Source: an uncultured Caldilineaceae bacterium
GTDB lineage: Bacteria; Chloroflexota; Anaerolineae; Caldilineales; Caldilineaceae
Direction: 5' to 3'
NCBI GenBank assembly: GCA_958295915.1
Contig: OY282381.1
Coordinates: 4,894,001 to 4,958,000 of the forward strand
Length of the DNA stretch: 64,000 nt
The notes under the pieces were generated by a model. It had not been told where the DNA came from. It worked only from the letters and a program-made list of their open reading frames with translations, and ran no database searches. Shown piece by piece: positions 23,654 through 32,995 of the stretch. A program made the translations under genes and the position numbers. Within the stretch, counting starts at the first letter, position 1, and the number at the start of each line of letters is the position of its first letter.

Positions 23654-26600
23654 GTATCCATGGCTGAAAGGCCATGGCCCCATTGAAGGAATGCCGTCAA
23701 CGGGCTGTTCAATCTGCGTGCGGATGTATCCATGGCTGAAAGGCCATGGCCCCATTGAAGGCTACTGTTGGCTTGCCCGGCCCGTGTAAAGCTGAACCGT
23801 ATCCATGGCTGAAAGGCCATGGCCCCATTGAAGGCACTTATAGCTTCTCTTGATAGGTTGATATTTGAAGATGTATCCATGGCTGAAAGGCCATGGCCCC
23901 ATTGAAGGAGCTTGACAATGTCCCGATGCAACGCAATCAGATCGGTATCCATGGCTGAAAGGCCATGGCCCCATTGAAGGCATCACGAAACGAACGTAGG
24001 ATACGCATACTGCACATGTATCCATGGCTGAAAGGCCATGGCCCCATTGAAGGTACTAAGAGATTTAGATACAGAGTGCGTACGCTAGTGGTATCCATGG
24101 CTGAAAGGCCATGGCCCCATTGAAGGAAGTCGGGCAACGGGTAAGCAGGGCAAGCCACAAGCGTATCCATGGCTGAAAGGCCATGGCCCCATTGAAGGCC
24201 GGGAGGGGTCTCGCACTGAAGTTCAAAGTGCGATGTATCCATGGCTGAAAGGCCATGGCCCCATTGAAGGGTAATCTCCACTGATGGCCTGTGCCGCGGT
24301 ATCCCTTGTATCCATGGCTGAAAGGCCATGGCCCCATTGAAGGTCATCCAGCTTGGCTGCCCTGCGCAGAGCCTTCATGGTATCCATGGCTGAAAGGCCA
24401 TGGCCCCATTGAAGGATGATACTTGTGCGAGCCCACCTTTGTAAATGCACCTCGTATCCATGGCTGAAAGGCCATGGCCCCATTGAAGGGGTTCCGATTC
24501 ACTCGGCCGTTCCGAACCTCAGTAATGTATCCATGGCTGAAAGGCCATGGCCCCATTGAAGGCATCCCTTGCTCCTCTCGTGTTTGGTTCGCTCCGAAGT
24601 ATCCATGGCTGAAAGGCCATGGCCCCATTGAAGGCCGTGTGACTTACCAAACAAACGAGAATCCGCTTCTGGTATCCATGGCTGAAAGGCCATGGCCCCA
24701 TTGAAGGGATTATGAGCGGAAAGAACGCCTCTCAAGCAGTGAAGTATCCATGGCTGAAAGGCCATGGCCCCATTGAAGGCCGATCCGAGAAAGACTACCG
24801 TAGCGTCGAAAGCAGGTATCCATGGCTGAAAGGCCATGGCCCCATTGAAGGCGCTGGGGCGCGCAGGTCGCCTTGTGCTGCGCTGGTAAAGTATCCATGG
24901 CTGAAAGGCCATGGCCCCATTGAAGGGGTACCCTGCTTACCCGCTATCGGTTCGGTACCCTGGCACGTATCCATGGCTGAAAGGCCATGGCCCCATTGAA
25001 GGGGGCTTGCCCTGCTTGCCCGGCCGTTGGCTTGCCCAGGTATCCATGGCTGAAAGGCCATGGCCCCATTGAAGGCATGAGTCCTAAAAAGAAATCGCAA
25101 CGAGAATTCCGACGTATCCATGGCTGAAAGGCCATGGCCCCATTGAAGGGGCTGTTCCAGTCAGACTTGGTCGGACTACTTGCATCGTATCCATGGCTGA
25201 AAGGCCATGGCCCCATTGAAGGCGCGCCATAGCGCGCGAGCTGAACAAGGCGCGAAACGCGTATCCATGGCTGAAAGGCCATGGCCCCATTGAAGGATCG
25301 TCTACTGTGGCGCTCATGGCATCGCAGTGGCGGAGTATCCATGGCTGAAAGGCCATGGCCCCATTGAAGGGCGTTGCCTTCGGTTTCGTGATACGATTGT
25401 GGGCAATGTATCCATGGCTGAAAGGCCATGGCCCCATTGAAGGCCTGTGGGTTTGGTCGCTTCTGGCGGCTCTTCAGTGCGTATCCATGGCTGAAAGGCC
25501 ATGGCCCCATTGAAGGCTTGTGGTTCGGTACCCTGCTTGCGGTTCGGTACCCTGGTATCCATGGCTGAAAGGCCATGGCCCCATTGAAGGCAAGAGCAGT
25601 TCGCAGAAGCGGCCGTAGAGAAATTCGTATCCATGGCTGAAAGGCCATGGCCCCATTGAAGGTGCTATCTCCGATCGGAGCGTGGGAATCTGGTCCTTGT
25701 ATCCATGGCTGAAAGGCCATGGCCCCATTGAAGGAATGAATTTTCAAATTGGTTCCAAAAACCCTTGACAGTATCCATGGCTGAAAGGCCATGGCCCCAT
25801 TGAAGGAGTCGAGTATCCCACATCACCGCGGCGATGCGGGAGGTATCCATGGCTGAAAGGCCATGGCCCCATTGAAGGCAGGCGTTGTGTCGGATAATCG
25901 CCAGGGCGTCTGAAGTATCCATGGCTGAAAGGCCATGGCCCCATTGAAGGCTACAGATGCGAACGCATGACGGAGATGTGGACTGGAGTATCCATGGCTG
26001 AAAGGCCATGGCCCCATTGAAGGATCTCCTCTCCTATCTCTTCAGCTTGCACACCAAACCGTATCCATGGCTGAAAGGCCATGGCCCCATTGAAGGGCTG
26101 CGCTCGCAGGGAATGGCGATCTCGGTCGGGCGGGTATCCATGGCTGAAAGGCCATGGCCCCATTGAAGGCTATGGTCCAGATGACCATCCGATTATCGAG
26201 TATGATGTATCCATGGCTGAAAGGCCATGGCCCCATTGAAGGCCAACGCTTGCCCTGCTTGCCAACGCTTGCCCGTTGTGTATCCATGGCTGAAAGGCCA
26301 TGGCCCCATTGAAGGAATGCGGTTGATGATGAATCGTGGTGCAGCACCCATGTATCCATGGCTGAAAGGCCATGGCCCCATTGAAGGGTTGAAAGGGAAC
26401 GGGAAGGCGTGCAAAGAGATGAGGTATCCATGGCTGAAAGGCCATGGCCCCATTGAAGGGCATTGTTTGTGTATATGTATCTAGCATAAGCGTAGGCGTA
26501 TCCATGGCTGAAAGGCCATGGCCCCATTGAAGGGAATCGGTAAGGACGCTGGACGCTTGCCCTGCTTGCCGTATCCATGGCTGAAAGGCCATGGCCCCAT

Positions 26601-29600
26601 TGAAGGGTACGCTTGTTTTGTGTCTAGTGTCGTACCATGGAAGTATCCATGGCTGAAAGGCCATGGCCCCATTGAAGGGTCTTCGATCCCGCTATTCTGC
26701 GTCTGGCGGAGCAGTATCCATGGCTGAAAGGCCATGGCCCCATTGAAGGAACTACGAGCCGGTCCAGCTGGTCGGCGCGGACATAGTATCCATGGCTGAA
26801 AGGCCATGGCCCCATTGAAGGATCGCGTCGCCGTGCCGAGAATTGCGATAACTCGACGTATCCATGGCTGAAAGGCCATGGCCCCATTGAAGGCGTACAC
26901 ACGGCGACCCCCGCGGCGCCGGCCGAGTGCGGTATCCATGGCTGAAAGGCCATGGCCCCATTGAAGGTTGTTGACCAATATCATGCGCCGCAAGCCCTGA
27001 CCGGTATCCATGGCTGAAAGGCCATGGCCCCATTGAAGGCGCTTACGTCGCGCCAGACAAGCGCCAGGGCGCGCGTATCCATGGCTGAAAGGCCATGGCC
27101 CCATTGAAGGACCCCACGGCCCTGCCGGGCTGGGCCCAGCGCAATCAAGTATCCATGGCTGAAAGGCCATGGCCCCATTGAAGGAATGCGCTTGAATGCG
27201 GCGCGCTGGGGATTGCCCGCGGGGTATCCATGGCTGAAAGGCCATGGCCCCATTGAAGGCCGCCCATTTGGTTTTGACGTCTCCCAATGAAGACGGTGTA
27301 TCCATGGCTGAAAGGCCATGGCCCCATTGAAGGGTTTTGCCGTGTGTTGTAAATCTAGTAGAGCATTATCTATACTATGTATCCATGGCTGAAAGGCCAT
27401 GGCCCCATTGAAGGGTTTTGCCCGCCGGGGGCGGCGGCGGCGCCGACAGGTATCCATGGCTGAAAGGCCATGGCCCCATTGAAGGGGGTCGCCCTGCATT
27501 TCTGGCTGCAGCAGAAGTCTGCGTATCCATGGCTGAAAGGCCATGGCCCCATTGAAGGACTACGTGCGCGAACGACGGGCGGGCAAGTTCACGCGTATCC
27601 ATGGCTGAAAGGCCATGGCCCCATTGAAGGGATCTGGGATGGGGACGATGGCAAGTTGGGCGCGAAATGTATCCATGGCTGAAAGGCCATGGCCCCATTG
27701 AAGGCCCACTCTTCATAGGCAGCCTGCGCCACTTGCGCGGCGTATCCATGGCTGAAAGGCCATGGCCCCATTGAAGGTCGTTTAGAGCCTTCATGGTCTT
27801 TCTCCTTTCTTCGCGTATCCATGGCTGAAAGGCCATGGCCCCATTGAAGGACTGGAGTTCAATGGGCATAGGGTTGTCTACAGCATAGTATCCATGGCTG
27901 AAAGGCCATGGCCCCATTGAAGGGAGGTCGGCTATCAGAAGATCCGCGAAGGCGGGGAAGTATCCATGGCTGAAAGGCCATGGCCCCATTGAAGGGTCCA
28001 GAGTTACGCCTAGCTGCCCATCCGTTTCGCGTATCCATGGCTGAAAGGCCATGGCCCCATTGAAGGCCCTTCATAATCTCGAATTCCGCTATGACCGTAT
28101 CGGGTATCCATGGCTGAAAGGCCATGGCCCCATTGAAGGGGGGGAGTAGGCGTTCCTAAACGTGCATAAGTCCACGTATCCATGGCTGAAAGGCCATGGC
28201 CCCATTGAAGGCCCATGCGTCACTGTCCTTTCATTTCTGCTGCAAATGAGTATCCATGGCTGAAAGGCCATGGCCCCATTGAAGGGACGGTGTGTTTTGC
28301 CCTGTTTTATAGCGGTCGGGTTGTATCCATGGCTGAAAGGCCATGGCCCCATTGAAGGACTCCCCTTTGCGCCTCCTCATGCGGCCGCGGGCAGAGTATC
28401 CATGGCTGAAAGGCCATGGCCCCATTGAAGGGCCAATGCCCTGCGCCCGCCAGTCAGCAAGCGTCGACGTATCCATGGCTGAAAGGCCATGGCCCCATTG
28501 AAGGATACCAGTATCTATGGCAGCCGGGCGACCGCTGGGAGGTATCCATGGCTGAAAGGCCATGGCCCCATTGAAGGGGTTGGGGGCTGGGCATCGACTC
28601 TATGGATGGGGGGGGTATCCATGGCTGAAAGGCCATGGCCCCATTGAAGGGTGTGCCTCTGCCAGGGCATTGTTCGGATCGGAGTGGTATCCATGGCTGA
28701 AAGGCCATGGCCCCATTGAAGGAACGATCTTGTCTCTCACGAGATAAGCGCGCGTTCACGTATCCATGGCTGAAAGGCCATGGCCCCATTGAAGGCTGAT
28801 GGCGCGTGGAAGGTGATTAAGTCGTTGAGCGGGTATCCATGGCTGAAAGGCCATGGCCCCATTGAAGGGGAACGGAAGGACGCTGGTACGCTTGTCGGAT
28901 TACCGTATCCATGGCTGAAAGGCCATGGCCCCATTGAAGGCAACTACCCGTGACTCGTTTTCTGATAGCGGTTCGTGTATCCATGGCTGAAAGGCCATGG
29001 CCCCATTGAAGGGCGCTTTGGCAATGCTGCTGAGTGTGTCCTTAACCAGGTATCCATGGCTGAAAGGCCATGGCCCCATTGAAGGCCAGTGGCTCACGGA
29101 TGTGGCTCACGGCACACGCCTGTATCCATGGCTGAAAGGCCATGGCCCCATTGAAGGTTGTTGCCTGCGTTGAAATTTGTCGCGTGAGGCCCGTTGTATC
29201 CATGGCTGAAAGGCCATGGCCCCATTGAAGGAGGTTCTACTTGCCCGAGTTAAAAGTAGAACCTGAAGTATCCATGGCTGAAAGGCCATGGCCCCATTGA
29301 AGGCCCGCATTGAACGTGTGGCCTGCGGGGCAACGCAGGATGTATCCATGGCTGAAAGGCCATGGCCCCATTGAAGGCGGGTAATGACCGATAGCGAAGT
29401 TGAAGCTGCTGCGGCGTATCCATGGCTGAAAGGCCATGGCCCCATTGAAGGGCATTACGCCACGCACGGTTCAGTTTGATGGCGACGTATCCATGGCTGA
29501 AAGGCCATGGCCCCATTGAAGGGATAGTGCCGTTGACGAGTTGCGGGCGTTGACGTGGGGTATCCATGGCTGAAAGGCCATGGCCCCATTGAAGGCAGCT

Positions 29601-30314
29601 CGGGCCATCTCGGGCCATCTCGGGCCACCCCGTATCCATGGCTGAAAGGCCATGGCCCCATTGAAGGCCGGCTTCCAGCGCTTCAATCACGTCGGTTGCC
29701 GACGTATCCATGGCTGAAAGGCCATGGCCCCATTGAAGCTCTGCTATTTTATATATACAGTCAAAAATGAGAATTGTATCCATGGCTGAAAGGCCATGGC
29801 CCCATTGAAGTGCCCGACGCTTCGCCCGATCTTCTGCGGGCAAAAACGTATCCATGGCTGAAAGGCCATGGCCCCATTGAAGTCACGGTATGCGAACCAT
29901 CCGCATCATCAAGAGTGAATGTATCCATGGCTGAAAGGCCATGGCCCCATTGAAGGTTCGTATTCCAAAGGTTGCCCTGGGAATTTCGAAAGCGTATCCA
30001 TGGCTGAAAGGCGCATGGCCCCATTGAAGGTTTCTGGTGTCGGTCGCCGGCGTCGGGAACGCCGAAGTATCCATGGCTGAAAGGCCATGGCCCCATTGAA
30101 GGAACATTCGCGCTGGACTACTCACAATTGCATTTGAGGTATCCATGGCTGAAAGGCCATGGCCCCATTGAAGGACTCACTCCGATCGGAGATACCAGCG
30201 ACACTTCAGCTGTATCCATGGCTGAAAGGCCATGGCCCCATTGAAGCAGGCGCACGCGATCCTCCAGCCATCTATTATAGCGTCGTATCCATGGCTGAAA
30301 GGCCATGGCCCCAT
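23654..30314 (+). CRISPR. CRISPR array: 92 repeats, 91 spacers, type I-G
   Basis: I counted 92 repeats by position, from 23654 to the last at 30285, giving 91 spacers. The repeat is 36 bp, begins GTATCCATGG and ends CCCCATTGAAGG. Its centre is the perfect hairpin CCATGGC-TGAAAG-GCCATGG. Spacers are 35-45 bp, mostly 36-38 (mean period 72.9). Repeats are essentially identical until the far end. Those at 29704, 29776, 29848 and 30212 lack the final G. The one at 29994 has a one-base insertion (GGCGCATGG). The last, at 30285, breaks off after CCCCAT. So the leader is at the cas2 side and transcription is on the plus strand. Long open frames on the minus strand across the array are artefacts of the 36-bp repeat. 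Confidence 0.99.
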
Positions 30315-30395
30315 GCCGGCTTGGCCCTATGCGCTGTGTCTGATGAGGAGTTGCCCCGAATCCTGGAGGAACTGAATCTGGAGTTGATGGCGTGA
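30315..30395 (+). pseudogene. 3' stub of a gene cut off by the array end
   Basis: Directly after the truncated last repeat the frame reads AGLALCAVSDEELPRILEEL and on to a TGA at 30393-30395. It looks like the C-terminal helix of a small protein whose 5' part is missing. I do not recognise the family. Confidence 0.45.
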
Positions 30396-30418
30396 ACCGG
30401 CAGAGAGCAGACCTACCC

Positions 30419-30466
30419 AATGTTGTCAAGAATTATCTTGACAACATTACCTCACCATGTCATACT
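30419..30466 (+). promoter_or_regulatory. Toxin-antitoxin promoter with palindromic operator
   Basis: A perfect 12-bp inverted repeat, AATGTTGTCAAG-AATTAT-CTTGACAACATT (30419-30448), whose right arm supplies TTGACA (30438-30443). After 17 bases comes CATACT (30461-30466). The layout fits autorepression of the antitoxin/Doc pair that starts about 20 bases downstream. Confidence 0.65.
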
Positions 30467-30487
30467 GGAAGGAAACCAGAAGGGAGC

Positions 30488-30604
30488 ATGCGTGATGGGT
30501 GCGCCGAAAACCGCGCGCGGGAAAAGCCCCGCGCCGTGGTCATGGCCCATTTCCGGGCCAGCGTCGAAAGGAACCGCCGCCTCTATGCGTTGCTCGCTGA
30601 ATGA
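30488..30604 (+). CDS. Small antitoxin-like protein upstream of Doc
   Basis: From the ATG at 30488 a 38-residue peptide ends VMAHFRASVERNRRLYALLAE. Such a C-terminal helix is common in antitoxins paired with Fic/Doc toxins. Its stop overlaps the doc ATG (ATGA), the usual antitoxin-first coupling. The frame is open to a GTG at 30392 (70 residues), but that start would put the palindromic promoter inside the gene. At 38 residues there is no room for a DNA-binding domain, so the gene may be shortened or frameshifted; the neighbouring frame reads MGAPKTARGKS just upstream. Recognition rests on position and the C-terminal pattern only. Confidence 0.5.
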   Translation: MRDGCAENRAREKPRAVVMAHFRASVERNRRLYALLAE

Positions 30605-30990
30605 CCCATGAGTTCCCGGACTTTGGCGAAGCCATAGCCATATATGACTCCCTGATTCGCGAGTTCGGCGGCGCTATGGGCATCCGTGATGAAGGTGCCC
30701 TGGCCTCGGCGCTCATGCGGCCCCAGCTCGGATACTACGACGGCCTCATTCAGGAAGCGGCCGCCCTTATGGAGAGCCTGGCCAACATTTACCCCTTCGT
30801 GGACGGCAACAAGCGAACCGCCTTCGCCGTCACCGATACTTTCTTGCGCCTGAACGGCCACTTCATCGACTGCGATGACCGTGAAGCCTACGAGTTCTTC
30901 ATGCAGCTGTTCGAAATGAATTCGTTCCGATTCGCCCAGTTATGTCCCTGGCTCGAGGAGAAGGCCAAACCCCTGCTGGGGGTTCGATAA
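30601..30990 (+). CDS. doc: Doc-family (death-on-curing, Fic fold) toxin with altered active-site His
   Basis: Doc proteins are Fic-fold kinases that phosphorylate EF-Tu and are held inactive by an antitoxin. This 129-residue protein has normal length, the N-terminal AIAIYDSLIREFGGAMGIRD, PQLGYYDGLIQEAAALM, and the active-site loop YPFVDGNKRTAF at about residues 62-73. The canonical motif is HxFx(D/A)xNKRTA, so the catalytic His is Tyr here while the Asn-Lys-Arg anion-hole residues remain. The toxin may therefore be inactive or work differently. It follows the antitoxin-like peptide with a four-base overlap. Confidence 0.85.
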   Translation: MTHEFPDFGEAIAIYDSLIREFGGAMGIRDEGALASALMRPQLGYYDGLIQEAAALMESLANIYPFVDGNKRTAFAVTDTFLRLNGHFIDCDDREAYEFFMQLFEMNSFRFAQLCPWLEEKAKPLLGVR

Positions 30991-30992
30991 CC

Positions 30993-31135
30993 TACGAGCA
31001 ACGCCGCTGGCTGGAGTCCATAGGGACCACATCGCCGGCAACGTAAGCATGGATCTGAACGACTTCCAGTATGCCCCTTTCAATCGGCAAGGCGGCGAGG
31101 AGATCGTAAAAGACCTTCGCGCCGCCCTGGAATAG
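30993..31135 (+). pseudogene. Frameshifted C-terminal fossil of a type I restriction (HsdR-like) or related helicase subunit
   Basis: The frame from 30993 reads YEQRRWLESI. After a one-base deletion the next frame continues DHIAGNVSMDLNDFQYAPFN and RQGGEE, ending at 31133-31135. The series QRxWLxxIRDHIA...DFxYAPFNxxGG is the C-terminal signature of HsdR-type restriction subunits. Nothing else of the gene is present. It shows that this defence block once held more genes. Confidence 0.6.
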
Positions 31136-31212
31136 TTGGAGGAAATCGCGGCAGACTTTTCAAAAATTTCATCCTATCCATCATCCAAATCAGGAGAATC
31201 ACGGTTCATACT

Positions 31213-32967
31213 ATGACCTTTACAACACGCCCTGTCTTCATGGGACGCTACGGTATTGTCACAGCCGGACATTATCTCGCCGCCGCGGCCGGCTTGCGGA
31301 TGCTTGAAAAAGGGGGAAACGCGATCGATGCCGGCGTCGCCGCCGGCTTCGCGCTCAACGTACTCGAACCGCAATCCAACGGGATCGGCGGCGAAGCGCC
31401 GATCCTTATCCATTGCGCGCGGCAAAAGCGGGTGTACGCCATCAATGGACAGGGCTACGCGCCCAAAGCGGCGACGATCGCATGGTTCAAATCGCGCGGG
31501 ATTGAGATGATTCCGGGCGATGGCTTCCTACCCGCGACCGTGCCAGGCGCCTTCGGCGCCTGGACGACCGCGCTGCAATACTTTGGACGCTTGTCTTTGA
31601 AAGAGGTTTTAACGCCAACAATTGAGTTGACCGCAGAAGGCTTCCCCATGTATCCGGAGCTTCACGGCGCGATCAACCGACTCAAGGATAAATTTGAAAG
31701 TGAATGGCCCAGTTCCGCGCGGCTCTATCTGCCGAACGGGCAGCCGCCAGCAGTAGGTGAAATCTTCTGTAACGAGACCTGGGCAGAGACCTTTAAGGCA
31801 ACGATTGACGCTGAAATCCGCAACAGCCATCTCGGTCGGGATGCCGCGATTGCCGCCGCCCGTGATTACTTCTATAAAGGCCCTATCGCCGAAAAACTCG
31901 TTGCCTACCAGCGCGATACGAAAATCCGCGATGCGAGTGGACAGGCCAACAGCGGGCTCCTGACACAGGCCGACTTTCACGACTACCGGACGAAAGTGGA
32001 GACAGCGGTTACGTTTCACTATCGCGGCTACGATGTGCGCAAGTGTAACACCTGGTGCCAGGGTCCCGTTTTCCTGCAACAGTTGGCGCTGCTCGAAGGC
32101 TATGACCTCGCCGCGCTGGGACACAATTCAGCCGACTATATCCACACTGTGGTTGAAGCCTCAAAGCTCGCTTTCGCGGACCGGGAGAAATACTACGGAG
32201 ACCCTGACTTCGTTGCCGTACCGCTCGACCGCTTGCTATCAAAGGACTATGCGGCCGCTCGCCGCAAACTGATTGATATGAAAACCGCATCCATGGAATT
32301 GCGTCCTGGCGATGCCCCCGCAAGTGTGCCCAGGCATCAGGAAGCGGATACAAACGTTAATCAGGAAAATCACAGGTGCACGGACGATACCACACACCTC
32401 GATGCAGTCGACCGTGAAGGCAATATGATGGCTGCGACGCCGAGCGGCGGTTGGATACCGTCTTCACCGGTCGTCGAGGGGGTAGGCTTCCCATTGGGGA
32501 CGCGCGGCCAAATGTTCTATTTGGATCCGAATCATGCCAACGCCTTAGCGCCGCGCAAACGGCCGCGCACGACATTAACGCCATCGCTGGTAACAAAAGA
32601 TGGGGAACCGTTCATGGTGTTTGGCACGCCCGGCGGCGATTCGCAAGATCAATGGACGCTGCAGTTTTTCCTGAACGCGATTGACTTCGGGATGAATCTG
32701 CAAGAAGCGATTGACGCGCCGAGTTTCCACACAAACCATTTCCCGAACTCCTTCTATCCGCACAACGCCAGGCCAGGAAGCCTCACGCTTGAAGCGCGCA
32801 TCCCGGAATCTGTGCGCAACGCGCTCACGGCGCGTGGACACAAAGTTTCGGTTGGCGGGGCCTGGAGCCACGGAAAAGTGCTTGCGATCACGTTCGACCC
32901 GAAAACCGGCGTTATCGCTGCCGGGGCTTCGCCGCGCGCCCAGATCGCGTATGCAATGGGACGTTAG
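31213..32967 (+). CDS. ggt: Gamma-glutamyltransferase family protein 1
   Basis: GGTs are Ntn-hydrolases that cut gamma-glutamyl bonds and mature by self-cleavage before a Thr. The 584-residue protein has the N-terminal GHYLAAAAGLRMLEKGGNAI followed by DAGVAAGFALNVLEP, and SNGIGGEAPILIH. The cleavage motif DDTTH places the nucleophile at about Thr393 or 394, followed by AVDREGNMMAATPSGGW. GTPGGDSQDQ is the C-terminal oxyanion region. No signal peptide is visible, so it is probably cytoplasmic, unlike E. coli Ggt. It is followed 28 bases later by a second family member. ATG at 31213; no strong ribosome-binding site is seen. Confidence 0.9.
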   Translation: MTFTTRPVFMGRYGIVTAGHYLAAAAGLRMLEKGGNAIDAGVAAGFALNVLEPQSNGIGGEAPILIHCARQKRVYAINGQGYAPKAATIAWFKSRGIEMIPGDGFLPATVPGAFGAWTTALQYFGRLSLKEVLTPTIELTAEGFPMYPELHGAINRLKDKFESEWPSSARLYLPNGQPPAVGEIFCNETWAETFKATIDAEIRNSHLGRDAAIAAARDYFYKGPIAEKLVAYQRDTKIRDASGQANSGLLTQADFHDYRTKVETAVTFHYRGYDVRKCNTWCQGPVFLQQLALLEGYDLAALGHNSADYIHTVVEASKLAFADREKYYGDPDFVAVPLDRLLSKDYAAARRKLIDMKTASMELRPGDAPASVPRHQEADTNVNQENHRCTDDTTHLDAVDREGNMMAATPSGGWIPSSPVVEGVGFPLGTRGQMFYLDPNHANALAPRKRPRTTLTPSLVTKDGEPFMVFGTPGGDSQDQWTLQFFLNAIDFGMNLQEAIDAPSFHTNHFPNSFYPHNARPGSLTLEARIPESVRNALTARGHKVSVGGAWSHGKVLAITFDPKTGVIAAGASPRAQIAYAMGR

Positions 32968-32995
32968 CTTTTTGTCAAGGCATCGGAGGATTCAG

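Noticed and set aside
23481..30429. Dozens of open frames across the array, with products containing repeated segments such as FNGAMAFQPWI, PSMGPWPFSHGY or YPWLKGHGPIEG
   Set aside because: The 36-bp repeat is a multiple of three and has no stop in several frames, so spacers are read through by chance. They are artefacts of the CRISPR array.
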